Shown here: positions 28,470 through 38,595 of the stretch, piece by piece
How positions within the stretch are numbered: position 1 is the first letter of the stretch
How the letters are laid out: each line of letters begins with the position of its first letter
NCBI RefSeq assembly: GCF_902459655.1
Contig: NZ_CABPSB010000013.1
Span: 107,230 to 171,229 of the forward strand
Source of the DNA: Pandoraea anhela
GTDB taxonomy: Bacteria; Pseudomonadota; Gammaproteobacteria; Burkholderiales; Burkholderiaceae
Direction: 5' to 3'
Length of the DNA: 64,000 nucleotides
Made by a program: the position numbers and the translations under genes
Notes under the pieces: generated by a model
Seen by the model: the letters and a program-made list of their open reading frames with translations, nothing else
The model's database searches: none
Told to the model about the DNA's origin: nothing

Positions 28470-29426
28470 ATGGAAATCAAATGGCTTGAAGACTTCGTGT
28501 CGCTCGCCAAGACGAACAGTTTCAGCCGCTCGGCCGAATTGCGTCATGTGACGCAGCCGGCGTTTTCGCGACGCATCCAGTCGCTCGAAGGGTGGCTCGG
28601 CAGCGAGTTGATCGACCGTTCCAGTTACCCCACCCGTCTGACGCCCGCCGGCGAGGTGTTCTACGAGCAGGCGCTGGCCTTGCTCGCGCAGGCGCAGGAA
28701 GCGCGCGCGCTGCTGCGCGAACAGCGCTCGGCCGATCACTCGGTGATCGACTTCGCCGTGCCGCATACGCTGTCGATGACGTTCTTCCCGCGCTGGCTCA
28801 AGCTGCTGGAGAAGCGGCTCGGGCTGCTGCGTAGCCGGTTGCGTGCGCTCAACGTGCACGACGCGGCGATGTCGCTCACCGACGGCGGCTGCGATCTGCT
28901 GATGTGTTACTACCATCCGAGCCAGCCGCTTCAGCTCGACGCGGCGCGTTACGAAATGATGGTGCTCGGCAGTGAGCGATTCAGTCCCTACAGCGCGCCC
29001 ACGACGCAAAAGCGCGCGCGCTTCAAGCTGCCGGGCACGGCCGAAGCGCCGGTGCCGTATCTGGCTTATACGTCCAACGCCTACCTCGGACGCATGGCCG
29101 ATCTGCTCACGGGCGATGCCGCGAGCCGGCCGCATCTGGACAAAGTCTACGAGACGGACATGGCCGAAGCGCTCAAAGCGATGGTGCTCGCCGGACACGG
29201 TGTGGCGTTTCTGCCGGAAAGCGCGGTGGTCGACTCGGTGGCGCGCGCAGAACTGATCGATCTGGCGCCGCCGGGCAAGGCGTCGGCGCCGTGGCATCTG
29301 GACATGGAGATTCGCCTGTATCGCGACCGGCTCGCCCACACGGACGCCAGCAACCGGCGCGAGCGCACCAAGCGCGATGTCGTCGAGGCGTTCTGGCAGG
29401 CCGTGCGGGATCAGGTCAGAGGGTAA
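28470..29426 (+). CDS. LysR family transcriptional regulator
   Basis: A 318-residue LysR-type regulator. The N-terminal winged helix (residues ~1-60) reads EIKWLEDFVSLAKTNSFSRSA, then VTQPAFSRRIQSLEGWLG. The EIKWL...DF start resembles HypT/YjiE, the hypochlorite-responsive regulator, more than typical LysR proteins (from memory). The effector domain follows from about residue 90. Two in-frame copies of a 7-bp GCCTATC word precede it at 28437-28450. A LysR-type palindrome lies downstream, before gdh, which may be a target. Confidence 0.88.
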   Translation: MEIKWLEDFVSLAKTNSFSRSAELRHVTQPAFSRRIQSLEGWLGSELIDRSSYPTRLTPAGEVFYEQALALLAQAQEARALLREQRSADHSVIDFAVPHTLSMTFFPRWLKLLEKRLGLLRSRLRALNVHDAAMSLTDGGCDLLMCYYHPSQPLQLDAARYEMMVLGSERFSPYSAPTTQKRARFKLPGTAEAPVPYLAYTSNAYLGRMADLLTGDAASRPHLDKVYETDMAEALKAMVLAGHGVAFLPESAVVDSVARAELIDLAPPGKASAPWHLDMEIRLYRDRLAHTDASNRRERTKRDVVEAFWQAVRDQVRG

Positions 29427-29791
29427 GCACGCCGTCAGGACAAAGCGCGCGGGGCGTCAGTTCGATGCGTTAAGTCAGCGTGTACCCCGCACTGCGTCTT
29501 TCGGTGGCCGTCGTCAGGCACGCGGTTTCAATAGACCGGATATCCGGGAGGGGCTTCGCCGGCCATGCGGCCTCCCGCCCCCTGCGGGGATGGCGGCTTT
29601 GCATGGCGATCACGGCGTATTGCCTGACATAACGACAAAAAGAAGGCGGTGGCATAACTATGCAGGAATTGCATAGATGCATGTTTATTCGGCATTGGAT
29701 TGTTGTTTGAGGTTCTTTGTAAAGTGCGAGCCATTCGTGTCGCCGGCGCGGTGTGTGCCTGCGGTACAGATTGAAGCCGGAGAATCCAACG
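29427..29791. other. 365-bp spacer between the LysR gene and gdh
   Basis: No gene is seen. The left half is GC-rich and includes a CG-rich region around 29540-29595 able to fold. The right half is AT-richer and holds a LysR-type palindrome (29658-29676, separate entry). It is most simply the promoter region of gdh. Confidence 0.5.
29658..29676. promoter_or_regulatory. LysR-type box upstream of gdh
   Basis: CTATGCA-GGAAT-TGCATAG is a perfect 7-bp inverted repeat with a 5-base spacer. The core ATGCA-N5-TGCAT contains T-N11-A (T29661, A29673), the classic LysR-family recognition pattern. It lies about 115 bases before the gdh start and 230 bases after the LysR gene. Confidence 0.5.
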
Positions 29792-31078
29792 ATGTCTCAA
29801 ACGTCACATGCCTTGCCTTCTTACCTCGACGCCGAGCACCTCGGTCCGTGGGGTAACTACCTCCAACAGGTCGACCGTGTCACTCCCTACCTGGGGACAC
29901 TTTCGCGCTGGGTCGAAACCCTCAAGCGCCCGAAGCGTATCCTCGTCGTCGACTGCCCGATCGAACTCGACAACGGCACCATTGCCCACTTCGAGGGCTA
30001 TCGCGTCCAGCACAACACGTCGCGCGGCCCCGGCAAGGGCGGTGTGCGTTTTCATCAGGACGTCACGTTGTCCGAAGTGATGGCCCTGTCGGCCTGGATG
30101 TCGGTCAAGAACGCTGCGGTGAACGTGCCTTACGGCGGCGCCAAGGGGGGTATCCGTGTCGACCCGCGCAAGCTCTCGCGCGGCGAACTCGAACGCCTGA
30201 CGCGTCGTTACACCAGCGAAATCAACATCATCATCGGGCCGACGAAGGACATTCCGGCACCGGACGTCAACACCAATGAGCAGATCATGGCGTGGATGAT
30301 GGACACCTACTCGATGAACGAGGGGTCCACCGCCACCGGCGTCGTGACCGGCAAGCCGATCTCGCTGGGCGGCTCGCTGGGCCGTCGCGAGGCGACCGGC
30401 CGCGGCGTGTTCGTGGTGAGCTGCGAAGCCGCCCGCCGTCTGGGCATGGATGTGCGCGGCGCGCGCGTGATCGTGCAGGGCTTCGGTAACGTGGGCGGTA
30501 TCGCCGCCCGTCTGTTCCATGAAGCCGGCGCGCATGTCATCGGCGTGCAAGATCACACCGGTACGATTTACAAGTCGGACGGCCTCGACGTGCCGAATCT
30601 GCTCAAGCACGTGGGCGAGACCGGCGGTGTGGGCGGTTTCCCGGCAGCCGAGACCATTAAGGACGAAGAATTCTGGTCGCTCGACTGCGAATTCCTGATT
30701 CCGGCCGCACTGGAAAACCAGATTACCGAGAAAAACGCCGACAAGATTCGTGCGAAGGTCGTGGTGGAGGGCGCGAACGGCCCGACCACGACGGCTGCGG
30801 ACGATATTCTGCGTAGCAAGAACATTCTCGTGGTGCCGGACGTGGTGGCCAACGCTGGCGGCGTGACGGTCTCCTACTTCGAATGGGTGCAGGACTTCTC
30901 GAGCTTTTTCTGGACCGAGGAAGAGATCAACCATCGTCTGGAACGCATCATGCGCGAGGCGTTCGACGGCGTATGGCATGTGGCGCAGGAACATCAGGTT
31001 TCCCTGCGTACAGCGGCATTCATCGTGGCGTGCACCCGTATCCTGCAAGCCCGTGAAATGCGCGGTCTGTACCCCTGA
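29792..31078 (+). CDS. Glutamate dehydrogenase (Glu/Leu/Phe/Val dehydrogenase family)
   Basis: A 428-residue amino-acid dehydrogenase that interconverts glutamate and 2-oxoglutarate plus ammonia. The N-terminal substrate domain has [14 protein letters not shown] and the catalytic block [16 protein letters not shown]. The NAD(P)-binding domain begins at about 200 with the Rossmann segment [19 protein letters not shown]-type NGPTT follows. The start at 29792 follows GGAGAA; the preceding in-frame extension is unlikely. The glutamate importer gltIJKL follows directly, so catabolic use (glutamate to 2-oxoglutarate) is likely; cofactor choice is not clear from sequence. Confidence 0.93.
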   Translation: MSQTSHALPSYLDAEHLGPWGNYLQQVDRVTPYLGTLSRWVETLKRPKRILVVDCPIELDNGTIAHFEGYRVQHNTSRGPGKGGVRFHQDVTLSEVMALSAWMSVKNAAVNVPYGGAKGGIRVDPRKLSRGELERLTRRYTSEINIIIGPTKDIPAPDVNTNEQIMAWMMDTYSMNEGSTATGVVTGKPISLGGSLGRREATGRGVFVVSCEAARRLGMDVRGARVIVQGFGNVGGIAARLFHEAGAHVIGVQDHTGTIYKSDGLDVPNLLKHVGETGGVGGFPAAETIKDEEFWSLDCEFLIPAALENQITEKNADKIRAKVVVEGANGPTTTAADDILRSKNILVVPDVVANAGGVTVSYFEWVQDFSSFFWTEEEINHRLERIMREAFDGVWHVAQEHQVSLRTAAFIVACTRILQAREMRGLYP

Positions 31079-31130
31079 TCGGGGGCTGCGCAACGCTAAG
31101 TAGTAATACGGATTAGTGCGTAAAACAGAA

Positions 31131-31173
31131 TGTTCGGAGCGAGTTGCGTCAAAAAAGACGTTCGTTCCGAACA
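31131..31173. promoter_or_regulatory. Long hairpin between gdh and gltI
   Basis: TGTTCGGAGCGA (31131-31142) pairs with TCGTTCCGAACA (31162-31173; one G-T pair), and inside it CGTC-AAAAAA-GACG forms a second stem. No T-run follows on either strand, so it does not look like a standard terminator. It may be an operator, an mRNA processing structure or a 5' leader element of gltI. Confidence 0.5.
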
Positions 31174-31241
31174 TTCCAGAATAAAAAAACGGGCAAAGGC
31201 AGTGCTAAAATGCCTTCGTTTTGTGCCAAGGAGACCAAGGA

Positions 31242-32153
31242 ATGACCCTCTCGAAAATTGCGTTGGCGATGTGCTGTGTCGGCTTGATGGCAGGTGCTGC
31301 TCAAGCTCAGGAATCAGGTACTCTCAAGAAGATCAAGGATACGGGCGTCATTACGCTGGGACACCGTGAATCGTCGATCCCGTTCTCGTTTTATGACAAC
31401 AACCACAACGTCGTCGGCTATGCCAACGATGTTGCGCAGGCAATCGTTGCAGAAGTCAAGAAAGAACTGAAGCTGACGAAGCTGGACGTCAAGCAGATCC
31501 CGATCACGTCGCAGAACCGCATTCCGCTGGTTCAGAACGGCACGATCGATATCGAGTGCGGTTCGACCACGAACAACGCCGATCGCCAGAAGCAGGCTGC
31601 ATTCTCGAACACGTTCTTCATCATCGGCACGCGTTTGCTGGCGAAGAACGATAGCGGTATCAAGGATTTCGCCGACCTGAAGGGCAAGAACGTTGTGACC
31701 ACGGCAGGCACGACCTCCGAAATTCTCCTGCGCAAGATGAATCAGGAGAACAACATGGGCATGAACATCACCAGCGCCAAGGACCACGGCGAAGCGGCGC
31801 TTACGCTGAGCAGCGGCCGTGCTGTCGCGTTCATGATGGACGATGCGCTCCTCGCGGGCGAGCGTGCCAAGTACAAGAATGCCAAGGACTACAACATCGT
31901 CGGCAAGGCGCAGTCGTACGAAGCCTATGGTTGCATGATGCGCAAGGACGATCCGGCCTTCAAGAAGGTGGTCGACAAGGCCATCGCCGATTACCAGAAG
32001 TCGGGGCAGGCTCAGAAGGACTACGCCAAGTGGTTCCAGCAGCCGATCGCGGCTCTCTCGGGCACGCCGAACATGGATTTCCCGCCGTCGCCTGAAATGG
32101 CCGCACTGTGGAAGTCACCGAACGACAGCGCAGACGTGCATGGCGCCAAGTAA
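31242..32153 (+). CDS. gltI: Glutamate/aspartate ABC transporter substrate-binding protein
   Basis: The periplasmic receptor of the glutamate/aspartate importer, 303 residues. The first 22 residues form a signal peptide with an AQA cleavage site before QESG. The SBP_bac_3 domain covers the rest: ITLGHRESSIPFSF, the region IDIECGSTTNNADRQKQAAFS, and GKNVVTTAGTTSEI are close to E. coli GltI. The ATG at 31242 is preferred over one seven codons upstream because AAGGAGACCAAGG sits before it. It is the first gene of gltIJKL; the longer spacer to gltJ (109 bases) fits higher expression of the receptor. Confidence 0.94.
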   Translation: MTLSKIALAMCCVGLMAGAAQAQESGTLKKIKDTGVITLGHRESSIPFSFYDNNHNVVGYANDVAQAIVAEVKKELKLTKLDVKQIPITSQNRIPLVQNGTIDIECGSTTNNADRQKQAAFSNTFFIIGTRLLAKNDSGIKDFADLKGKNVVTTAGTTSEILLRKMNQENNMGMNITSAKDHGEAALTLSSGRAVAFMMDDALLAGERAKYKNAKDYNIVGKAQSYEAYGCMMRKDDPAFKKVVDKAIADYQKSGQAQKDYAKWFQQPIAALSGTPNMDFPPSPEMAALWKSPNDSADVHGAK

Positions 32154-32262
32154 GCCCGCAAGGCTTCACGAGTCGCTAAGCGGAGTCAGCAGGTAATGCC
32201 GAAGCGGAAGGAGTCGATCCTTCCGCTTCTTTTTAAGTAAGGCAAGCAGAAGAGGGGAGATC

Positions 32263-33003
32263 ATGGCTCTCGGTCTCGATTTCAGTTTTTTCTTTCAGCC
32301 GGTGTCGACGGGCGAGAACACCACCTACTTCGGGTGGTTGCTCTCCGGTCTCAAGCTCACGCTTGAAGTCGGCCTCGGCGGCTGGATCATTGCGCTCGTG
32401 GTCGGCTCCGTGCTCGGCGTGATGCGCACCGTTCCGAACAAATGGATTTCCGGATTTGCGACGGCCTACGTCGAGTTGTTCCGGAACATCCCGCTGCTGG
32501 TGCAGTTGTTCTTCTGGTACTACGTGGCGCCCGACTTCCTGCCGGAAGGGGTTCGTCAGTGGCTGTTCTCGCTCAATCCGTCGAGCGTTTCGCTGCTCAC
32601 CGGTGTGGTCGGCCTCGGCCTTTTTACGGCGGCCCGCGTGTGCGAACAGGTGCGCTCCGGTATTAATTCGCTGCCCAAGGGACAGAAGAACGCCGGTCTG
32701 GCGATGGGCCTCACGCTCCCGCAGACCTATCGTTTCGTGTTGCTGCCGGTGGCCTTCCGTGTCGTGATCCCGCCGATCACGTCGGAATTCGTCAACATCT
32801 TCAAGAACTCGGCCGTGATCTCGACCGTGAACTTGCTGGAATTGACGGGCCAGGGCAAACAGCTGATCGATTACACGGCGCATAGCTACGAGTCGTTCAT
32901 CGCTGTGACGGTCACGTACATGGTCATCAATATCGCGGTGCTGGTGCTCATGCGCTTCATCGAAGCCAAGACCCGCCTGCCGGGCTACATCGGGGGCAAA
33001 TAA
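32263..33003 (+). CDS. gltJ: Glutamate/aspartate ABC transporter permease GltJ
   Basis: One of two inner-membrane permeases of the importer, 246 residues with about five membrane helices. [16 protein letters not shown] is the N-terminal signature of the GltJ/HisM-type permeases, and the cytoplasmic EAA-like loop is seen as [37 protein letters not shown] precedes the ATG. Its TAA overlaps the ATG of gltK by one base, which indicates coupled translation. Confidence 0.94.
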   Translation: MALGLDFSFFFQPVSTGENTTYFGWLLSGLKLTLEVGLGGWIIALVVGSVLGVMRTVPNKWISGFATAYVELFRNIPLLVQLFFWYYVAPDFLPEGVRQWLFSLNPSSVSLLTGVVGLGLFTAARVCEQVRSGINSLPKGQKNAGLAMGLTLPQTYRFVLLPVAFRVVIPPITSEFVNIFKNSAVISTVNLLELTGQGKQLIDYTAHSYESFIAVTVTYMVINIAVLVLMRFIEAKTRLPGYIGGK

Positions 33004-33683
33004 TGCTTGAGATCTTCGCATGGGGCAGCGCCGTCGAGGCAATGCCGCTGCTCGTCAAGGGCATGGTCACGACGTTGCAGATCACGGCGCTGGCCGTGGT
33101 CGTCGGCATCGTCTGGGGCACGTTGCTCGCGATGATGCGTCTGTCGGGCGTGGCGCCGCTGAAGTGGTTCGCGGATCTGTATGTGAACGTGTTCCGTTCG
33201 ATTCCGCTGCTGATGGTGCTGCTGTGGTTCTTCCTGATCGTGCCGCAGGTGTTGCGTTCGCTGCTGGACGTGCCGCCGACGTGGGACATCCGGATGGTCT
33301 CGGCGCTCGTGGCCTTCTCGCTGTTCGAAGCGGCGTATTATTCGGAAATTATCCGCGCCGGTATCCAGAGCGTATCGCGGGGTCAGATGTCGGCCGCGTT
33401 CGCGCTCGGCATGTCGTACTGGCAGGCGATGGGCCTCGTGGTGCTGCCGCAGGCGTTCCGCAACATGGTGCCGTTGCTGCTCACGCAGGGCATCATTCTG
33501 TTCCAGGATACCTCGCTCGTGTACGCGATCGCCTTGTCCGACTTCTTCGGCATGGCGTACTCGGTCGGTCAGCGTGACGGCTCGCTGCCTGCCATGATTG
33601 TGTTTGCCGGAGCGGTCTACTTTGTGATCTGCTTCACCGTTTCGATGTTGGTTAAACGTCTTCAAAAGAGGTTGGCGAAATGA
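33003..33683 (+). CDS. gltK: Glutamate/aspartate ABC transporter permease GltK
   Basis: The second permease of the importer, 226 residues, about five membrane helices. [18 protein letters not shown] and [18 protein letters not shown] are typical of GltK. The EAA-like loop is [28 protein letters not shown]. It overlaps gltJ by one base and gltL by four (ATGA), so the three are translated as a block. Confidence 0.94.
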   Translation: MLEIFAWGSAVEAMPLLVKGMVTTLQITALAVVVGIVWGTLLAMMRLSGVAPLKWFADLYVNVFRSIPLLMVLLWFFLIVPQVLRSLLDVPPTWDIRMVSALVAFSLFEAAYYSEIIRAGIQSVSRGQMSAAFALGMSYWQAMGLVVLPQAFRNMVPLLLTQGIILFQDTSLVYAIALSDFFGMAYSVGQRDGSLPAMIVFAGAVYFVICFTVSMLVKRLQKRLAK

Positions 33684-34405
33684 TTACCCTGAAAAACGTC
33701 TCCAAGTGGTACGGCCAGTTCCAGGTGCTCACGGACTGTTCCACTGAAGTCAAGAAGGGTGAAGTCGTGGTGGTGTGCGGCCCGTCGGGCTCGGGCAAAT
33801 CCACGCTCATCAAGACCGTCAACGGCCTGGAGCCGATCCAGCAAGGCGAGATCATCGTCGATGGCACCTCGGTGGCGGACCCGAAGACGAACCTGGCCAA
33901 GCTCCGCTCGCGCGTGGGCATGGTGTTCCAGCACTTCGAACTCTTCCCGCATCTGTCGATCACCGAAAACCTGACGCTCGCGCAGGTCAAGGTGCTCGGT
34001 CGCAGCAAGGAAGCCGCGCGCGACAAGGGCCTGAAGCTGCTCGAGCGCGTGGGCCTGAAGGCGCATGCTCACAAGTTCCCGGGCCAGCTCTCGGGCGGTC
34101 AGCAACAGCGTGTGGCCATCGCCCGTGCCCTGTGCATGGACCCGATCGCCATGCTGTTCGACGAACCGACCTCGGCACTCGACCCGGAAATGATCAATGA
34201 AGTGCTCGACGTGATGGTCGAACTGGCGCAGGAAGGCATGACCATGATGGTGGTCACGCACGAAATGGGCTTCGCCAAGAAGGTCGCCAATCGCGTGATC
34301 TTCATGGATCAGGGCATCATCGTCGAAGACGATCAGAAGGACGAGTTCTTCGCCAATCCGAAGTCGGATCGCGCCAAGGACTTCCTGGCCAAGATCCTGC
34401 ACTGA
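33680..34405 (+). CDS. gltL: Glutamate/aspartate ABC transporter ATP-binding protein
   Basis: The ATPase of the importer, 241 residues. Walker A is GPSGSGKST at residues 34-42. The signature is [15 protein letters not shown] and Walker B reads [14 protein letters not shown], with the switch histidine in [13 protein letters not shown]. Length and motifs match polar amino-acid ATPases (GltL/GlnQ). It ends the operon and is followed by a strong, probably two-way terminator. Confidence 0.95.
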   Translation: MITLKNVSKWYGQFQVLTDCSTEVKKGEVVVVCGPSGSGKSTLIKTVNGLEPIQQGEIIVDGTSVADPKTNLAKLRSRVGMVFQHFELFPHLSITENLTLAQVKVLGRSKEAARDKGLKLLERVGLKAHAHKFPGQLSGGQQQRVAIARALCMDPIAMLFDEPTSALDPEMINEVLDVMVELAQEGMTMMVVTHEMGFAKKVANRVIFMDQGIIVEDDQKDEFFANPKSDRAKDFLAKILH

Positions 34406-34424
34406 TCGCGTTCGGCGCCGGAAC

Positions 34425-34456
34425 AAAAAAAGCGTGCCTTCGGGCACGCTTTTTTT
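34425..34456. terminator. Bidirectional terminator between gltL and the class II amidotransferase gene
   Basis: GCGTGCC (34432-34438)-TTCG-GGCACGC (34443-34449) is flanked by seven A residues on the left and seven T residues on the right. It can end both the gltL transcript (+) and the convergent amidotransferase transcript (-). Confidence 0.95.
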
Positions 34457-34472
34457 ATGGATGTCGCCCGCG

Positions 34473-35303
34473 TTACTGGCAGGCGGTGTTCTGCGCGTTG
34501 CGCAGGCGCACGGCCTCCGGAATCGGCACCACGGTACGCAGCGTCGGCGCGCCCTTCTCGAAGAGGATCAGTTCGCCCGGCTCGAATGTCGTCCAGACTT
34601 CGTTATCGGTGAGCGGTGCCGTGGCGATCACCGCGACGCGATCGGCGGGCGTGGTGAACTTGGCGAAGTCAATTTCCCAATCGGCGTCGATCAGATGCGC
34701 CTTGGTGAACGGCCACTGGCGTGCGATGAAGTGCAGACGCGTGGAGCAGTGGGCAATCAGTGCCTGACCGTTGGAGAGCACGAAATTGAACACGCCGTGT
34801 CGCGTGATCGTGCGCGTAATGTCTTCCACCGCGTGGAAGAGTTCGTCCAGCGGAGGTTGCGAGCCGGGGAAGCGCTTGCGCAGGCCTTGCATGATGTCGC
34901 AGAAGGCGCGTTCGCTGTCCGTCGTACCGACCGGTTGGTAGACGCCGGAGAGGAACGGGTCGTAATCGTGCAGATCGCCGTTATGGGCGAAGATCCAGTG
35001 ACGCCCCCACAACTCGCGTTGAAACGGGTGGCAGTTCTCCAGTTCAACGATGCCTTGCGTGGCTTTGCGGATGTGCGCGATGACGTTTTTGGATTTGATC
35101 GGGTATTTCTTCACCAATTCGGCGATCGGTGAGTTGGCTGCGGCCTGATGGTCGATGAAGAGACGGCAAGCCTTGTCCTCGAAAAACGCGATGCCCCAGC
35201 CGTCCGCATGGTGATCCGTTCCGCCCCCACGCGCCGCGAAACCGGTAAATGAGAACGTGATGTCGGTCGGTTCCGCGCAATTCATTGCGAGCAGCTGGCA
35301 CAT
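34473..35303 (-). CDS. Class II glutamine amidotransferase (YafJ/EgtC-like)
   Basis: A 276-residue Ntn-hydrolase with the nucleophile Cys2 (MCQLLAMNC). The family blocks ADGWGIAFFEDKAC, SKNVIAHIRKATQG and FAHNGDL are present. Such proteins cleave glutamine or gamma-glutamyl amides; E. coli YafJ has no known partner, and EgtC acts in ergothioneine synthesis. No ergothioneine genes are nearby, so the role is unknown. It diverges from pyrC, the usual Burkholderiales neighbour. Confidence 0.9.
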   Translation of the reverse strand: MCQLLAMNCAEPTDITFSFTGFAARGGGTDHHADGWGIAFFEDKACRLFIDHQAAANSPIAELVKKYPIKSKNVIAHIRKATQGIVELENCHPFQRELWGRHWIFAHNGDLHDYDPFLSGVYQPVGTTDSERAFCDIMQGLRKRFPGSQPPLDELFHAVEDITRTITRHGVFNFVLSNGQALIAHCSTRLHFIARQWPFTKAHLIDADWEIDFAKFTTPADRVAVIATAPLTDNEVWTTFEPGELILFEKGAPTLRTVVPIPEAVRLRNAQNTACQ

Positions 35304-35443
35304 GGGACGGGCAAATCGAAGATGGGCTGCGCACGTCGTGTCTGAGCGCCGCAGCCGTTACAATATGGGGTTACAGAAGCATAGCACCGGCCTCTGTGCA
35401 CGTACATTCCCGCCCAGGCACTCCGTAGCGTCGACGCGTCATG

Positions 35444-35464
35444 ACTTCGCACTTCGCACTTCGC
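35444..35464. repeat. 7-bp tandem repeat before pyrC
   Basis: ACTTCGC occurs three times in a row, about 50 bases before the pyrC start. Confidence 0.85.
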
Positions 35465-35512
35465 ACCCGCGGTCGCATGGGCGAGCCGTCCCCCAGCCCC
35501 CGGAAAACGCCC

Positions 35513-36550
35513 ATGACCACCGAACTGACTATCACCCGTCCCGATGACTGGCACTTGCACGTGCGCGATGGCGCCGTGCTCAGGAGCGTGCTGCCCGACA
35601 GCGCCCGCCAGTTTGGCCGGGCAATCATCATGCCGAACCTCAAGCCGCCGGTCACCACGACCGAACACGCGGCAGCGTATCGCGAGCGCATTCTCGCGGC
35701 GCGCCCGGCCGGCAATACGTTCGAGCCGCTCATGACGCTGTACTTGACCGACAATACGCCGGCCGAGGAGATTCGCCGCGCGAAGGCGTCGGGTTTCGTT
35801 CACGGCGTGAAGCTGTATCCGGCCGGGGCAACGACGAACTCCGATGCGGGCGTGACCGACCTGGCCAAGTGCCGCAGTGCGCTCGAGGCGATGCAGGAGG
35901 TCGGCATGCCGCTGCTCGTACACGGTGAAGTGACGAGCGCCGACATCGACCTCTTCGATCGTGAAAAAGTGTTCATCGACCAGGTGATGACGCCGTTGCG
36001 CCGCGATTTTCCGGCGTTGAAGGTCGTGTTCGAGCACATCACGACAAGGGATGCCGCCGAGTACGTCGCCCAGGCCGAAGGCCCCATTGCCGCCACGATT
36101 ACGCCGCATCACCTGCTCTACAACCGTAACGCGATCTTCACCGGCGGGATTCGTCCGCATTACTATTGCCTGCCGGTGCTCAAGCGCGAGACCCATCGCG
36201 AAGCGCTCGTGAAGGCCGCGACGTCGGGCAGCCCGCGCTTCTTCCTCGGCACCGACAGCGCCCCGCACGCGCGCGGCGTGAAGGAAGCCGCTTGCGGATG
36301 CGCCGGTTGCTACACGGCGTTGCATGCCGTGGAACTGTACGCGGAAGCGTTCGACAAGGCCGGCGCGCTCGACAAGTTCGAAGCGTTCGCCAGCTTCTAC
36401 GGCCCGGACTTCTATGAACTGCCGCGTAACACCGACAAGGTCACGCTGGTTCGCGAGGACTGGGAACTGCCGGCCGAACTGCCGATGGGCGACACCACCG
36501 TGGTGCCGCTGCGCGCCGGTGAAGTGATGGGCTGGAAGCTCAAGGGCTGA
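35513..36550 (+). CDS. pyrC: Dihydroorotase (class II)
   Basis: PyrC closes carbamoyl-aspartate to dihydroorotate in pyrimidine synthesis. It has 345 residues, the class II length. The zinc-binding [10 protein letters not shown] gives H14 and H16; the carbamylated lysine is in [14 protein letters not shown]; further ligands lie in LLVHGE and FEHIT; and the catalytic aspartate is in FLGTDSAPH. The ATG at 35513 gives the family start ([11 protein letters not shown]); an in-frame upstream ATG at 35441 falls in the repeat region and is unlikely. TACAAT at 35359-35364 could be a -10 box. Confidence 0.96.
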   Translation: MTTELTITRPDDWHLHVRDGAVLRSVLPDSARQFGRAIIMPNLKPPVTTTEHAAAYRERILAARPAGNTFEPLMTLYLTDNTPAEEIRRAKASGFVHGVKLYPAGATTNSDAGVTDLAKCRSALEAMQEVGMPLLVHGEVTSADIDLFDREKVFIDQVMTPLRRDFPALKVVFEHITTRDAAEYVAQAEGPIAATITPHHLLYNRNAIFTGGIRPHYYCLPVLKRETHREALVKAATSGSPRFFLGTDSAPHARGVKEAACGCAGCYTALHAVELYAEAFDKAGALDKFEAFASFYGPDFYELPRNTDKVTLVREDWELPAELPMGDTTVVPLRAGEVMGWKLKG

Positions 36551-36687
36551 GGCAGTACCGCCGGACGCGGTCGGCTGCCCGCGGGTTTGCTTCGTCCCGG
36601 TCTTCGGACGAAGCAACGGGAAGGCCGATAGCGCTGGCGGCGTTGCCGTCGGCGGCGGTCCGGAAATCGCAGTGGAAGCGTCGACCG

Positions 36688-37547
36688 ATGATGCATTCGA
36701 AGCCGCAAATGATCGTTCAAACAACGGAGACGCCGGTATCGCGTACCACGCCGGCATTCGATTTCGTGGACATCGACTGGCAGGCGCCGTGGTGGTCGGC
36801 GGTCGCGGCTCGCGGCCAAGCGGCACTGGCGTGTGAGGACTGGCGTCAAGCACTCTCCGCACAGGCCGTGCAGGCCGCGCTGGTGAGTGGCCAGGGTCGT
36901 GCGCTGTGCTTCGTGGCGCAGGAGGAACTGCCCGCAGAAACGGCCTACGAGGCGTTCATTGCGGCGACCGGCAGGGTGCCGACGCGGCGCAACCTCCACG
37001 ATTTTTTCAATGCACTGATCTGGCTGACCTATCCGCGCGGCAAGGCGGCGCTCAATGCGCGTCAGGCCGCTGCGATTGCCGCCGACGGCGTGCGCGCCAC
37101 CCGTGGCGCGACGCAGCCACGCTGTTCGACGAGAACGCCGTGCTCTTCGCATGCAGCGATCCCTCGCTCGGGGCCGCGCTGCGGGCGTTCGACTGGCAGA
37201 CGCTGTTCCTGGCACGCCGCGCCGAGTGGGGGCACGCCTGCGAGGTTCAGCCATTCGGGCACGCGCTACTGGAAAAGCTTGTCGCCCCCTATAATTCGGT
37301 GACATCTCACGCATGGATCGTCGACGTTCCCGCGGCCTATTTCGGCTTGCCACCCGAAGCGCGCCGCGCCTGGCTGGACGCGCGGATCGCGCCGACGCTG
37401 GCGGCGGCAACGCTGACGACGCGGGACTTCGCGCCGTTGCCGGTGCTGGGTATTCCGGGCTGGTGGCCTGAGAACGAAGATCCGTCGTTCTATCGTGACG
37501 AATCGGTCTTCCGGCCGGGGCGACGGGAAAAGCGCCGAGCCGGCTGA
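36688..37547 (+). pseudogene. DUF3025 family gene, split by a one-base frameshift
   Basis: The frame opening at 36688 (or 36643) encodes the N-terminal DUF3025 part, including FDFVDIDWQAPWW and HDFFNALIWLTYPRGKAALN, up to about 37110. There the family continues in the next frame with DAATLFDENAVLF and ends normally near LPVLGIPGWWPENEDPSFYRD (stop at 37547). The joint at GGCGCGAC (37105-37112) reads as if one base is missing; restoring one would give an ...RG-R-DAATLFDENA reading. Both halves are otherwise intact and codon use is normal, so this is a recent mutation or an assembly error. DUF3025 has no known function. Place after pyrC and before rnpB is conserved. Confidence 0.8.
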
Positions 37548-37563
37548 GCGAGCGATGCCATGT

Positions 37564-37593
37564 GCGGACATACGCGGACATACGCGGACATAC
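37564..37593. repeat. 10-bp tandem repeat before rnpB
   Basis: GCGGACATAC occurs three times exactly, 17 bases after the DUF3025 stop and ahead of the rnpB promoter. Confidence 0.9.
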
Positions 37594-37671
37594 GCACGGA
37601 AGAACGACGTCCTTCCAGGCATGGGCAGCAAGGATGGTCCGGGAACCTCGACGTCCAGGGAGAAGGGCCCG

Positions 37672-37680
37672 TGATACACT
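37672..37680 (+). promoter_or_regulatory. Extended -10 promoter of rnpB
   Basis: TGATACACT has the TG-N extended -10 form with TACACT as the hexamer. Its position predicts a start at about 37687, exactly where the RNA's 5' strand begins. No good -35 is seen. Confidence 0.5.
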
Positions 37681-37687
37681 TCGGCCC

Positions 37688-38100
<413 letters not shown>

Positions 38101-38111
38101 CAACAAGAAAC

Positions 38112-38137
38112 AAAAGGCTCCCTCCCGGGAGCCTTTT
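38112..38137. terminator. Terminator of rnpB
   Basis: AAAAGGCTCCC (38112-38122), a 4-base loop and GGGAGCCTTTT (38127-38137) form a perfect 11-bp stem with A/T flanks. It can also serve the convergent OsmC gene. Confidence 0.93.
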
Positions 38138-38172
38138 GTCTTTCTGGCGTCGCCGCGCTGAGCGATGGCCGC

Positions 38173-38595
38173 TCAGCCTTCGACGATTTCGACGCTGTGC
38201 GTGAGCTCCGCCGTCTTGGCGAGCATGATCGATGCCGAGCAGTATTTGTCGTGCGACAGGTTCACCGCACGTTCCACGGCGCTCGGGTTCAGATTGCGGC
38301 CCGTCACGGTGAAGTGAAAGTGAATCTTGGTAAAGACCTTCGGATCTTCGCTGGCGCGCTCCGCCTTGAGCGTGACGCTGCAATCCTTGACGTCGGCACG
38401 GCTCTTCTTAAGGATCATCACCACGTCATACGCGGTGCACCCCCCCGTGCCGACCAGCACCATCTCCATCGGACGTGGCGCCAGGTTGTTGCCGCCGCCT
38501 TCCGGGGCACCATCCATCGCGACAATGTGTCCGCTGCCTGTCTGTGCGACGAAGGACATGCCGCCCGGGCCCATCCAGCTAACCTTGCATTCCAT
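38173..38595 (-). CDS. OsmC family protein
   Basis: A 140-residue OsmC/Ohr-fold protein. Two conserved cysteines, C53 in GTGGCTAYD and C119 in DKYCSAS, are the peroxidatic pair of the family, and KVFTKIHFHFTVTGR is a typical strand. It probably reduces organic hydroperoxides or other small oxidants in the cytosol, but YhfA-type members have no proven activity. I chose the start MECKVSW at 38595; a start nine codons upstream (38622) is possible. It is convergent with rnpB. Confidence 0.88.
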   Translation of the reverse strand: MECKVSWMGPGGMSFVAQTGSGHIVAMDGAPEGGGNNLAPRPMEMVLVGTGGCTAYDVVMILKKSRADVKDCSVTLKAERASEDPKVFTKIHFHFTVTGRNLNPSAVERAVNLSHDKYCSASIMLAKTAELTHSVEIVEG

